Made by a program: the position numbers and the translations under genes. From Stentor coeruleus (Eukaryota; Ciliophora; Heterotrichea; Heterotrichida; Stentoridae), in contig MPUH01000206.1 in NCBI GenBank assembly GCA_001970955.1, positions 1 through 64,000 of the forward strand: a stretch of 64,000 nt of DNA. The letters are read 5' to 3'. Position 1 is the first letter of the stretch. Each line of letters opens with the position of its first letter. Under the pieces are notes generated by a model, which ran no database searches, was not told where the DNA came from, and worked only from the letters and a program-made list of their open reading frames with translations. Shown here piece by piece: positions 43,134 to 53,203 of the stretch.

Positions 43134-44587
43134 TTATTCAATTTCTCTAAGTTTTTTCATAGTATCCACAGCTTTTTTATATGTGTTTTCTATATTTCTT
43201 TCATTATTTGCTTTATTATCACTGTCTTTATCGTTTTTATGATCTTGGATCACTTCTTCTAGATGTTTGAGATGCCTTCTATCATCAATACGCTTAACTT
43301 CAGTAAATGAAATACAGGAAATATTGCAATCATCTGATGGGTCGCAAGCAGTCTGTGGAAGAATATCAGTATATGATTTGAGTAGTCCGGATTCTTTAAA
43401 CCAAGAGTGCTTCAAAGCTTGTTCAGCAGAAAGCCTTAAATTTGGATTTGGTTTTGTTAGAGAAACTATCAAGTTTTTAGCATTTTCTGATATATAACTC
43501 CAGTACTTTTCATGAAATCCTAGTCTGCAAAGACTATTGTACTTAAGGATTTCTTTCACAGTCTGCCCATAAAAGGGAGCTCTACCTGATAGAATTATAT
43601 ACATAATAATACCCGAACTAAAAATGTCAACTTTTTGATTATAAGCCCTTTTATGAAGAATCTCAGGAGCTACATAGCCTGGTGACCCACATCTCAAAGT
43701 TTGATCATTGTGTGAAAAATACGCCAAACCAAAATCGCATATTTTAAACTCCATATCATCATCATTTGAAACCATAAGTATATTCTCAGGTTTTAAATCC
43801 CTATGAACAATATGCAAAGTATGTAAATACTTTAATGATTCTAACAATCTTGTCATAAAACCTGCAGCCACGTTTTCAGAAAATTTTTCCTTTTTTTGTA
43901 TTCTGTGAAACAAATCCCCACCTTTCAAGTATTCAAGTACTAAATAAACATAGTTTTCATCTTCATAGATTCTATGTAATTTGATGATAAAAGGATGGTT
44001 TATTTTTTTCATAATAACAACTTCACTTAAAACAGCACCTACACCTCCAGGAAAATGATAAACATGCTCTTTGTCGATAAATTTTATGGCGAATTGGGCA
44101 TGGCTTTGAGTTTCTTCGGCTAGATATACGGTTGCGAAGTTCCCTTTACCGATTTGTTTGATTATTGCATAGTCGCTTTCGAGGTCAACCATGATTGCTA
44201 GACCTATTAAGTTACTTAACCATTGATCAAGTTCGTATGTGCAACTTACGTAAAAGTCTTGATAAAATGGACGATATCCCAATCTGAAGCCAAATTTCTT
44301 TTGAGGACCGTCTTCCTCCACAAAGGGTTCAAGCTTTTTCCAACTAATTACTGTCATGATTTTTGGAGTTTCAGTGTACTTTTTACACATATAAAGACGC
44401 GTTTTGGTCAAGATAAAAGTACGACGTTTGAATTTCTGATCACATGCTAAAATTAAGAGATCAGCTGAAAATATCTTGTTGTGCAAAAGATCTCGTTTTA
44501 CTAGTATGTCTAGTGGAAGCCAAAATCCTGCATTCNTCCTGCATTCTCACTTGTTTCTCTATCCAGTTTTTCAAATATCGAAGACAT
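43134..44587 (-). CDS. PH domain plus CAMK-type protein kinase (start broken by assembly seam)
   Basis: The true start is the ATG at 44587-44585 (MSSIFEKLDRETSENAGFWL). A 10-base duplication plus N (44526-44546) breaks the frame near residue 17. With one copy counted the protein has 480 residues and aligns with the paralogue at 45308-46630. A PH domain lies at about 40-145 and the kinase at about 150-410. Present are IGKGNFATVYLAEE (glycine loop), FAIKFI (Lys), VHRDLKPENILM, CDFGLA and GSPGYVAPE, so it should be active. No EF-hands are present. Its layout resembles CAMK-type kinases targeted by a PH domain. The substrate is unknown. The C-terminal tail is charged. Confidence 0.88.
44526..44546. 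repeat. 10-bp direct duplication around a single N inside a gene
   Basis: TCCTGCATTC occurs at 44526-44535 and 44537-44546, with N at 44536. Dropping one copy and the N restores the N-terminus of the kinase in frame with its paralogue. Confidence 0.9.
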
Positions 44588-45307
44588 CAATATTATAATC
44601 TAAAAAAAAACAATGGTTCTTAAGTATAATTAGATATGAATAATAATCTTATTCTATTAGATATAAAAAGGTAGTCTCATAAACAAATATTTATAATATA
44701 ATGAAGTCTTCTAAATAAACAAGAATGGGTCTTATAATATCTAGACTTCAAAAGTCTTATATGATTTCTGTATCATAATATAAAATTATTCTTTATAAAT
44801 CTCTATCTAACAACAAAACTTTATATATAAAACTTCTTCCGAAACTCATACCTTCCTAATACCTTCCAATCAATACTTCTCTCTAATATTTTATTCAACT
44901 AGTCATCATCTCCACCATTTTATTATCTAATTTTCCATATGATTCGAGAAACTATAAACAAACAATACAATTTTTTCCAAAATCTCTAAAACAAGATTAA
45001 ACCTTTCTAAATTTTACCCTAAACCATGAAAATCCTCATTTTCTCCTACTAATATGAAACACACAAAAAAAAAAAAAAAATGATCATCTCACGCAGGAAA
45101 TGAGGCTTTCTAATCTTTTTATTAATTGTATATATAATTCAGATTAAAAAAACAGAGAAATATACAAGGGAAAATATTAGAAATTCAAGTATTATTTTGA
45201 TATTAGAAAATAAGTCAAAGGATATTAAGTTTAGAAAATTTTCATAGGAAAAAAACCAGAAGTAAAATATAAAATTTTTAGGATTTTTATATAATTTAGT
45301 CAAGTAT
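44588..45307. other. Intergenic between tandem kinases, with a poly(A) tract
   Basis: No gene is seen. A run of 16 A lies at 45065-45080 and marks a sharp change: about 44800-45060 is C-rich, 45085-45300 is G-rich. This is the reverse of the usual flank pattern. Confidence 0.4.
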
Positions 45308-46630
45308 TTATTGTTTTATAAGCTTTATTCTTGTATTTTTATTTTTATCCTTTTTCTGATTTGAATTATGCTTTTTAAACACTTCAATGTTTATTTCTAT
45401 TGAATTTTGCCCTATATCGTTAGTCATTGGTGTTTCAATTGAACGCTTTTTCGTGTGCTGGTAAAACCAAGGGTGTCTTAAAGCTTCAGCAGATGAAAGC
45501 CTAGTTGCAGGGTTAGGGTCCATAAGTCTCTTAACTAAATCTACAGCATATTCTGAAGTTTTTTTCCAGCGTTTTTCAGAAAAACTCAGCATGCACTTTC
45601 TGTTTTTTAATAAAACATCTCCAACATCTTTTCCGGTAAAAGGAAAATTGCCACTGAGTAATACATACAAAATAACCCCAGCGCCAAAAATGTCTACTTT
45701 ACTACTATACGGTTGTCTATTTAATATCTCAGGGGCAATATAGCCTGGAGATCCACATCTCAACACTTCCTCATCTCCACTTATACAAGCCAGGCCAAAA
45801 TCGCCTAATTTTATCTCATAATCATTATCAGAGCATTTCATCAATATATTCTCAAGTTTCAAATCCCTATGAATAACATGATTTTCATGTAAGAAATTCA
45901 AAGCATCAAGAAGATTCATCATCAACTTCGCCGCATTATGTTCTTCTAAACGATTTTTTTTTAGCAATCTCTGAAAAAGATCCCCTTCAGGAAAATACTC
46001 TAAAATCAAACTAATTGTCGATTCAGATTCATAGATTTTATATAAACTTACTATATTTGGATGTGGGAATTTTCTCATAATTTCAATTTCATTTTCAATA
46101 GACAAGGTTCCATTTAATAGTTTATTCTTTGAAATTTTCTTTATAGCGAATTGTTTATGGTCTCCTAGATCTTCAGCTAATAAAATCTCAGCAAAATTTC
46201 CTTGTCCTATTTCTTTAATTATTGCGAAATCCATTTCTAAGTCAGACATAATGGAAATTTTACTTAGATTATCAAGCCATAGATCAAGTTCAGATGCGTT
46301 TTTTGTATAAAAGTCTTGGAATATTGATTTATGACCAAGACGAAAACCAAATCTTTGGTCTGATAAACATTCTTCAGTAAATGGTTCAACTTTTTTCCAG
46401 TTGATTTCTGACATAAATTTAGGGGTTTTTGCAGATTTTTTCATGTAGAAAATTTTTGATTTGGTTATGATGAATTTTCTTTTTTTTAGAGAAGATGCGG
46501 ACTGTGGGATGCTGAGAAAGCCTTGGAAGATTGACTTTTTTTGGATTTCTTTCAGGGAGTCTTGACTTGGGATACTCCAAAAATTAGTTGGATTAGAATT
46601 AGAGTCTGCTTTTTCGAATAGAGAAGACAT
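45308..46630 (-). CDS. PH domain plus CAMK-type protein kinase, paralogue
   Basis: A 440-residue kinase with the same layout as the neighbour at 43134-44587. It starts MSSLFEKADSNSNPTNFWSI and has a PH-like region at about 35-130 that includes WKKVEPFTEE...RFGFRLGHK, nearly the same as the paralogue's WKKLEPFVEE...FGFRLGYR. Kinase motifs: IGQGNFAEILLAED, FAIKKI, IHRDLKLENILM, GDFGLA and GSPGYIAPE. The usual Pro of HRDLKPEN is Leu here, a mild change. The tail is basic and Lys/Asn-rich. The pair is a clear tandem duplication that has diverged. Confidence 0.9.
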   Translation of the reverse strand: MSSLFEKADSNSNPTNFWSIPSQDSLKEIQKKSIFQGFLSIPQSASSLKKRKFIITKSKIFYMKKSAKTPKFMSEINWKKVEPFTEECLSDQRFGFRLGHKSIFQDFYTKNASELDLWLDNLSKISIMSDLEMDFAIIKEIGQGNFAEILLAEDLGDHKQFAIKKISKNKLLNGTLSIENEIEIMRKFPHPNIVSLYKIYESESTISLILEYFPEGDLFQRLLKKNRLEEHNAAKLMMNLLDALNFLHENHVIHRDLKLENILMKCSDNDYEIKLGDFGLACISGDEEVLRCGSPGYIAPEILNRQPYSSKVDIFGAGVILYVLLSGNFPFTGKDVGDVLLKNRKCMLSFSEKRWKKTSEYAVDLVKRLMDPNPATRLSSAEALRHPWFYQHTKKRSIETPMTNDIGQNSIEINIEVFKKHNSNQKKDKNKNTRIKLIKQ

Positions 46631-47558
46631 AGTTTAATTATTATTAGAGATTAATCAGTAGAAAGGTTTGGGATTATTATATGTTTATAATTTAAAATTA
46701 ATCTAATTTATTCTTAATTCACAGTAAATGTTTATCCAAATGTATTGATTAAATTAAGAATCGGTTGCCCAAATCAGAAACTAATAAATTTACCTTAATG
46801 AATACAAAGCATAAGTAAATACAATTTTTAATTGGCGATGCTGATTTGTGCATCTGGCCCATTCTTTATACCTAAAATAAGGTCAATTTTATAATGGCAA
46901 GCTAAAATAAATTTACTTTTTCTTGCCATCGTAATATTTTATCGAATTCCCATTTTGTTCTTTTAGAATAATCGATTTCCTAATAGATTTCATACTTTAA
47001 GCATTTAACACAATAATAGATATAGTAAATTTAAGAATTTTAATTTTAATTAGAAGATTTTTTACAACTTTTATACATAAAGGTAGGATATTTGGTATTT
47101 ATTGATAAAAGATTATAAAAAAGAATATTTTAAGGGACTTCGAGAGATTATCATGATATTATTCTTAGCTAAACTTTCAAAAATTCTTATTTTTGAGTAC
47201 TTTTAATAAATTATTTACTCTTCGTAATTTGCCATTTATTCATTATTTTATTTGACATATAAAGCTTCAATTATTATAAATGTATATATTTTTAAATTGT
47301 GTTTATTTATGGCAAAAAGCTATTAATAAAATACTGTATTAAAATATCTCAAATGAAGAAAGAAAAAAACTATTTTCATACAATATTGAGGGTCAAAGCG
47401 ATACAGAATAAGTGTTATAATGATAAATATATCTGATTAAACAAATAATATTTTAATTTTGAAAACTTGAGTCTTGTATATGAATTTAACAAAAGTGATA
47501 ATTTTATCAAACTTATAAAAATTATTAAACATAAAAGACAATATTAATAAAAGCCACT
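46631..47558. other. Intergenic with short coding-like fragments
   Basis: No intact gene is seen. On the minus strand near 47000-46830, short open pieces (MKSIRKSIILKEQNGNSIKY; ATG-led KIDLILGIKNGPDAQISIAN) flank a 15-nt GTA...TAG string. They may be a decayed gene or chance. The rest is AT-rich. Confidence 0.3.
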
Positions 47559-48431
47559 TCAAAGCTTATAATTGTTATCTTTTTCTCTAATTATTCTAAT
47601 TTCTCCATTGAAAACTTTTCTATTTCGGTAATTATAACCTACAGGGAAACCAAAAGTATTTCCTTCCTTCATCATTATGGGATGAAGTCCAATAATTCCT
47701 ACTCGAGGTTTGAGTCCAGTAGAATCAATGAAATATTTCAAGTATTTGGATAAAGAGTGATAGTTTTTAAAAAGCTTTTCTCTATCAAAATCAATAAAAG
47801 GTAAATCCTCGTATACAAAAATATTTGAATCTGGGGTTTTCTTATACGGTCTGTTGTATAAAATAAACGCTTTTTTCATAAATTCTTCTAACATCTTGTT
47901 TTCTGTTCCAAGAGTGTCAGGATATGATATTTTCGCTGATTTTGATAGAATATGAAAGCCAATTGGGTTAACAAATACACTAAAGTAAATAAGATTAGAA
48001 TCTGGATAATTTTGAAGCAAATGATTCTCAAAAATACTCATAATATATTGAATAAGATAAAGGGATTGATACTTTTTATTAACAACAGAAGCTAAAGCTG
48101 GAACTACGAAAGTATTCTCAGAGGAAGAGTTATCTTGAAGATTTTGCATGACAAAAATGTTGGCAATAATAGCACCTTCCAATATATTTGACATCTTTTC
48201 CCTTGCTAAAATCAAACATGCCTGGACTGATTTCTGGTTAAGACATAAATCAAAAGTGACATCATAAGATCTTCCATAATGTTCTAAGTAAAGTTTTGAT
48301 AATTCATATATGATGGTGTCTCTTGTTACTTTGCCTAGTTTTCTAAGGTCAGGTATTATTTCAATATAAACCAAATCCGATAACTCTTTTTTGAGATAGT
48401 CTTTAGCATTAGGATTCTGTTTCTCACTCAT
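47559..48431 (-). CDS. Protein of unknown function (possible GNAT-like fold)
   Basis: A 290-residue soluble protein. The N-terminal 60 residues are helical and charged. The middle (about 110-165) has a strand, then YLIQYIMSIFENHL, a strand and VNPIGFHIL, which loosely resembles a GNAT acetyltransferase core where Gly-Phe follows the last helix. The acetyl-CoA R/Q-x-x-G-x-G/A loop is not seen, so catalysis is doubtful. No signal or membrane segment is present. The ATG is preceded by AAATAATAATT. I cannot name a family with confidence. Confidence 0.6.
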   Translation of the reverse strand: MSEKQNPNAKDYLKKELSDLVYIEIIPDLRKLGKVTRDTIIYELSKLYLEHYGRSYDVTFDLCLNQKSVQACLILAREKMSNILEGAIIANIFVMQNLQDNSSSENTFVVPALASVVNKKYQSLYLIQYIMSIFENHLLQNYPDSNLIYFSVFVNPIGFHILSKSAKISYPDTLGTENKMLEEFMKKAFILYNRPYKKTPDSNIFVYEDLPFIDFDREKLFKNYHSLSKYLKYFIDSTGLKPRVGIIGLHPIMMKEGNTFGFPVGYNYRNRKVFNGEIRIIREKDNNYKL

Positions 48432-49498
48432 AATTATTATTTAAAGTATTATTTAGTTAATTGGGTTAAAACGCCAATATAATAATTAGGAAAAACATAT
48501 TTTCTAAGATAAAAGTAATTTTTTATATTTTTATAGTATATAAAAGCATATATAAGTTGGGTATTATTATAAGTAGAAGGATAAAAATGATGTAATTCCT
48601 TTTTATTACATAAAATATAAGATGCTTTTATATTGAGTTCTGTTTAAAGATTTAAAAAAATGAAGCTCACGCTAAAAGGTGTAACCAGAGTTTATTTTGA
48701 GATTTTCTAGGGGTATAAAAGTTAAAGTTAAAGTTGGCGATAGTTAAGGTGGCATGATTTAAACCTTGTCTGATCGAGGTTTGCTTTGTCCTACGATCTT
48801 TTTCATTGGGCAAATTCGGCATGTTAAACCACTCGTTGTCGCTGATTATGTGACTTTTCTCTAGGGGTATTATATTAAAAATAAACACATTCTCAAGAAT
48901 TAGAAGATATTTTTTTAAGTATGATTAATTTGATTTCTATTGAATTATGATTTATGCATGTGCTAATAAAAGGGATATATTATTTACTATTATTCTATTT
49001 TCTGAAATAAATAGTGTTAATGCAATTAGTTTTTGTATTCATTTTGGTAAAAAGATTTTACAGCCCTTGTCGAATTACTTAGCTGAGAATAATATAAGTA
49101 CCTTTATCTATTTACTTTATTAGAATAAAGACCATTAAGTTTATTATCATTGTTAGATATTTTTTATTATAGAATTTATAATAACTGTTGCGATAATTAT
49201 ATAAGCTAGTAGATAAAATTATCAATATTATAGTTTATCCTTTATTCTAGAGTATTCATTATTTGTTAAAATTTGCCAATTTTTTTAATCAAAACTGGTT
49301 CCAAAGTTGCAAAATACACAACATCCACTAATTCAGCGACAAAAATCTCCAAATAATTCCATTAAGCAATTTGATATTCTCAAAAATCTTAAATTTTTAC
49401 CATCTCTTCACATATCATTACCAAAAAAAATCAGCAAAAACCTTTCATCTATACAAAATCCTATTCCTTTGAAATTTCAAATAAACTATATTAAGAAT
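48432..49498. other. Intergenic with a GC-richer island
   Basis: The only unusual content is 48660-48880, clearly less AT-rich than its surroundings. Read on the minus strand it ends in a T7 run. A 73-codon open stretch covers it but has no recognised features. An open stretch on the plus strand at 49307-49516 overlaps the next minus-strand gene and is discounted. Confidence 0.4.
48660..48880 (-). ncRNA. Candidate small RNA gene (GC-richer island with T7 end)
   Basis: Bases 48660-48880 have more G and C than the surrounding kilobase. Read on the minus strand the island ends GCGTGAGCTTCA followed by seven T, which could be a Pol III terminator. A CTAGGGGTATA string occurs near both ends (about 48707 and 48857). 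It does not match the snRNA, SRP, RNase P or telomerase template motifs I know. A short protein cannot be excluded. Confidence 0.25.
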
Positions 49499-50068
49499 TT
49501 AAATCTTTATCGTTAACAAATGAGAGAAAATTATAGCTTTTTCCACAAACCTCAATTTACTATGCCTCCCAATAAACCGAACAATACTTTCAGGTATTTC
49601 TCTCATATTTTTCCCAGTATCTAATTTCTTATTCTCTATAGGAACACTAGCTAATTCTAACTGATTAAACTCTTCACTTTCTAATAAAGGCCCATATACT
49701 GGAGATTGATCTGCACTTACCAGATCTTCTTTACTACTTTTCATATGAATATCATTTATATCTTTTCCTTTATAAGCAGATATTTCTTCATCATAATATT
49801 TTTCAATCATTTGCTCCTGGGTTTTAAGTAAATCTTTAATCCCAGCGATTTGTTCAAGTAAATATGTGGAAACTTTTCCATTTGAACTATTAAGAGAATC
49901 GATACTTTGATTATGATCTTCATTGTTTGAGCTTGGAGGGATGATTTCGTAATTTTCTGGGAGGAGCTTTTCTGATACAAAATCTTCGGAGATTAGATTT
50001 ATTACAACATTTGGCTTGGGTTTATCATTTGAATTTGCAATATTGTCTGTATTAAAACTTGAAGACAT
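49499..50068 (-). CDS. Acidic protein of unknown function
   Basis: A 189-residue, mostly disordered acidic protein, rich in Ser, Asn, Glu and Asp. One helical stretch is present at about 70-100 (TYLLEQIAGIKDLLKTQEQM), and a hydrophobic, basic C-terminus ends FVEKAIIFSHLLTIKI. No family is recognised. The abrupt end followed by more coding-like sequence to the left (about 49500-49310) leaves open an unseen intron and a longer C-terminus. The 5' side on the plus strand (50090-50260) is G-rich, as for other minus-strand genes. Confidence 0.6.
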   Translation of the reverse strand: MSSSFNTDNIANSNDKPKPNVVINLISEDFVSEKLLPENYEIIPPSSNNEDHNQSIDSLNSSNGKVSTYLLEQIAGIKDLLKTQEQMIEKYYDEEISAYKGKDINDIHMKSSKEDLVSADQSPVYGPLLESEEFNQLELASVPIENKKLDTGKNMREIPESIVRFIGRHSKLRFVEKAIIFSHLLTIKI

Positions 50069-50619
50069 TTATGATTTTAATAGGTTTATTTTGATAGGAA
50101 TAATATTTTTTTTGGATTTTTGATAAAATTTGATTGGAAAAGGTATGGAAGGGTGTTGGGTTTGTGAATATTATTGGGAAGATTTGAGGGAAATTATTGA
50201 TTTTATGATGTTTTGATAGAAAAATTAGGATGTGTTGATAGGAAATATAGTTTGATTTTGTTTAATAGAGATAGATTATACTTTATAATATTTCTATCAC
50301 TGCGACTGATCTAAATCTAAATCATCCATACTTTTTTTCCAAAAATACTAACTTGATGACTCAAAAACCCTTAATCCAGTATTTAATATTTTCTAATCAG
50401 TCACAAAACAAAATTCTAAACTCACCCTAACACCTTCAAAATATAATCTTTTATATAAACTCCATATCTTAAAACCTGCTCATCATTACCCTAATCATAA
50501 AATTTCACCACAAAAAAGCCCATTATCAATCTTATCTACTAAAAACAAATCATTCTAAAAAAACCTACCCCACAAATAATCACAAAAAAAGTGCATAACT
50601 AATCTAAATTAACAAAAAA
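50069..50619. other. Divergent intergenic region
   Basis: Bases 50090-50260 are G-rich and C-poor, then from about 50290 onward the strand is C-rich. This is the same switch seen between other divergent genes. T6 on the minus strand (50614-50619) ends the tRNA gene. Confidence 0.5.
50613..50619 (-). terminator. Pol III terminator of tRNA-Gln
   Basis: Six T residues on the minus strand follow the tRNA discriminator base directly (A TTTTTT G), the usual RNA polymerase III stop. Confidence 0.75.
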
Positions 50620-50690
50620 TGGTTCTACCGAGAATTGAACTCGGATCTCTGGATTCAAAGTCCAACGTGCTACCACTACACCATAGAACC
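50620..50690 (-). tRNA. tRNA-Gln (anticodon UUG)
   Basis: 71 nt, minus strand. The acceptor stem GGTTCTA pairs with TAGAACC. The D arm contains GTGTAGTGGTAGC. The anticodon loop CTTTGAA gives anticodon TTG, closed by TTGGA/TCCAG. The T arm is CCGAG-TTCAATT-CTCGG, and the discriminator base is A. It reads CAA as glutamine. It is not a TAA/TAG-suppressing tRNA, which fits the standard code. No intron is present. Confidence 0.95.
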
Positions 50691-50989
50691 TTCAAGCATT
50701 ACATATGAAATTTTAATAAATACATATTCTTTAATAATCCTATTAATCACACAATAATCAAAACATAAACAAATTTTTTTCTTATATCATATCTAAAATA
50801 ATCCTAAACTTTTTTTTTAAATAACAAATTTCATCAGTATAAATCCACAATATTAAAAGTAAAAAAAAAACCCTTAAGTATAACAAAATTACATAAAAAT
50901 CACCAAATTATCATATAAAAAAAATCATAAACTTTATACTTAGTTTTTAGTTTTCCAATCTATTCAATATGTCACTTTATTCAATATAA

Positions 50990-51235
50990 ATGGGTGTATT
51001 CGAAAGGATCCTCGTAAGAATGGAGAACTTTGGTTATAAAGCTGCGAACTTTACACACAAAGTTGCAGTGACTTCAATTGCCATTGGTTCATTATATGGT
51101 TTTTATGCCTTAATGCGAGATTATAGAGCTTATTTCAAGTTACGTAAAACCGATGAATACGCTGAGCATATTAAAAAAAGACATGAACTTATGCGTACCC
51201 TAATCGAAGCACGAGACAAAAAAGAATCCGATTAA
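50990..51235 (+). CDS. Small one-TM protein, COX14-like
   Basis: An 81-residue protein. A short amphipathic N-terminus precedes FGYKAANFTHKVAVTSIAIG, the start of a single membrane segment (about residues 24-43), then a basic tail (RDYRAYFKLRKTDEY...). The pattern GYK...VT...YG.Y....Y..Y is like COX14 and other small assembly factors of mitochondrial cytochrome c oxidase, which are 55-80 residues long. This is a weak, pattern-based match. The gene has a C-rich 5' flank and ends in TAA. Confidence 0.6.
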   Translation: MGVFERILVRMENFGYKAANFTHKVAVTSIAIGSLYGFYALMRDYRAYFKLRKTDEYAEHIKKRHELMRTLIEARDKKESD

Positions 51236-51496
51236 ATAAAATGTTTAAATGGGAAAAGTTTAGGACTAAGTATATGCTTTTATAAATATAAAATACCCTT
51301 AAAAAAAACTAATACAAACAAATATTTAAGGTTAAATAGCCCGAAAGGTTAAAAGATTAATAACAAGTTTATATAAAAGAATTATAAAAAGTTAATCATT
51401 CAGATTTAGGGTGTTAAAATTATCAATAGTATTTTAGATTGAAAATAATCTAATACAATATATAAAATCATCCTAATAAGATCACTTAAATTATTT

Positions 51497-53035
51497 CTAA
51501 TGTTTTTCTGAGTAAAGTTTGTATATAATAGACACAAAGTTCCCTTTATATTCCATCTGATGTGAAAGTAGCGTCGAAACACAATCACTAAAAGTGATTT
51601 TCCCAGTATCAAAAGGATCAACAAACTTAATCAATCTCTCATTTTCTTCCAATATATCCAATACCGCAAGTAATTCAGAAAATTGTTTAGTTATAAGAAT
51701 CCCTTGATTGTCTGTATCTATCATAAGAAACTTTTCTCTAAAAGGTTCAAGAAGTTGATCATGACCAGTAACTTGGAATTCAAGTAATAAATTCACGAAA
51801 TTTGTATAACTCAATGTAGTCTTCCCTTGGATTTTTGAAGCTCTAGTTAAATTCCTTTCAGCATGTTCAGTAAGTAAACTTTGTAAATATTCTGAATCAG
51901 CTTGATTATACATATAAGTGACAATACTTTTCCATTCTTCTTCTTCAAGTTCGCCTTCAGTTTTTGTATTTAATAATTCCTTTACTGCCTTTTCTTGCAT
52001 ATAAGGAAACTTGTTTTTCAAATGGATTTTAAGCAACTGTAAAGAAGTTTTCCTCACTTCCTGGAACACTTTTCTATAATTCTCTTCAATTTGATGTCTG
52101 AGAATTTTTGCAAACAACAAAACATCAGGGTCTTCAGGTTCATATTTTTCAACAGCTTTAACAATAGCACTAATCCAATCTTGTATTAAAGATTTAAGCC
52201 CATATTTTTGATTTAAATATGAATACATATATTCTTCCATAGTCTCTTTAGCTTGATGAGTTTCTATACATTTCTGATCAAATTTCTCTTTAGATGTATA
52301 GATTTCTTCAATAAACTCTTTTAATTGTTTTAATGTTAAGTCTTTTATAGTTGAACCTGAATTTGTCCTGCTTATAGATTTTTTGTTTTCTCTTGTTTTT
52401 TCTCTTGTGGCTTTTGGTGTTGCATAACTTCCTCCACTAGTTTCTTTTGATAAGCAACTTTCAGCTTTTTCTTTTGAGAGGCTTATGATTTTTTGTAAGT
52501 ATTTTTCGTTTTCTTCTTGTAATTGTTGCATTTGGGCTTCGAGATCTTCTGGTGTCCCATTAACCCGATCTTTTAGTTTTGCATTCTCTTCTCGTAACGA
52601 TCTTGCAGTGTTTTCTAGAGTCTCTGCAGCTATTAGGATTTGATCCATTTCCTGTTTTGTTTTTGTTAATTCTTCTTCTAAAGCTTGCATTGCTTCGTTT
52701 GATCCTGAGTTTTCTTTAAGAATTTTTTGTTGCTGGTTCAGAATTTCTAATAAAACTTTACTTGCCCCTGCATCTATAGTTTTTATATACGCGCAAATTT
52801 TTTCTCCACACATACCCCAAAGTTTGCATTTCGCTTGTGAGATTTCGGCCCTTAGGTTGTCAGAAGTGTTTTTCTTAGCATTAAGTTCATGTATAATTTG
52901 TGAGACTGTTTTTTCAAATGCTTGTGCGAGAACTGCTTCTGCTTCTGGGTGTTTTTTTTTGAAGAGAGCTTTGATTTGTTCGTAATTGTTGGAAATTGGC
53001 TCAAGATCACTTGTGCTGATAAGAGATTCCTCCAT
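51497..53035 (-). CDS. Coiled-coil and EF-hand-like protein
   Basis: A 512-residue cytoplasmic protein. Residues about 15-90 are helical and include a Cys-containing stretch (CKLWGMCGEKICAYI). About 95-215 is a coiled coil (EALEEELTKTKQEMDQI type). About 250-350 is a helical module starting FDQKCIETHQAKETMEEYMY, followed by LNQKYGLKSLIQDW, which I recall from ciliary/ciliate proteins of unclear role. The C-terminal 130 residues carry degenerate EF-hands (IDTDNQGILITKQF; VDPFDTGKITFSDCV). A ciliary or cortical calcium-responsive scaffold is inferred. It ends in TAA. Confidence 0.7.
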   Translation of the reverse strand: MEESLISTSDLEPISNNYEQIKALFKKKHPEAEAVLAQAFEKTVSQIIHELNAKKNTSDNLRAEISQAKCKLWGMCGEKICAYIKTIDAGASKVLLEILNQQQKILKENSGSNEAMQALEEELTKTKQEMDQILIAAETLENTARSLREENAKLKDRVNGTPEDLEAQMQQLQEENEKYLQKIISLSKEKAESCLSKETSGGSYATPKATREKTRENKKSISRTNSGSTIKDLTLKQLKEFIEEIYTSKEKFDQKCIETHQAKETMEEYMYSYLNQKYGLKSLIQDWISAIVKAVEKYEPEDPDVLLFAKILRHQIEENYRKVFQEVRKTSLQLLKIHLKNKFPYMQEKAVKELLNTKTEGELEEEEWKSIVTYMYNQADSEYLQSLLTEHAERNLTRASKIQGKTTLSYTNFVNLLLEFQVTGHDQLLEPFREKFLMIDTDNQGILITKQFSELLAVLDILEENERLIKFVDPFDTGKITFSDCVSTLLSHQMEYKGNFVSIIYKLYSEKH

Positions 53036-53203
53036 ATTTACTAGTGAATATTTTGTGTTGAATAAGATCTTTAGAATAATCTAATAATTACAACAAAATC
53101 ACTAAAAATCTTTACACAACCACTTTATTAGCATATTTTCTTACAATCACCCATATATTTATAATCAAAAACATATAAAAAACCAAAAATATAAGTATTT
53201 AGT

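Noticed and set aside
48660-48880. Telomerase RNA or spliceosomal RNA
   Set aside because: No template matching a heterotrich telomere repeat, no U6 ACAGAGA/AGC motif, and no U1, U2, U4 or U5 signature was found.
49307-49516. Plus-strand 69-residue open frame
   Set aside because: It overlaps the end of the minus-strand gene and has low-complexity Asn/Lys/Ser composition. No support as a gene.
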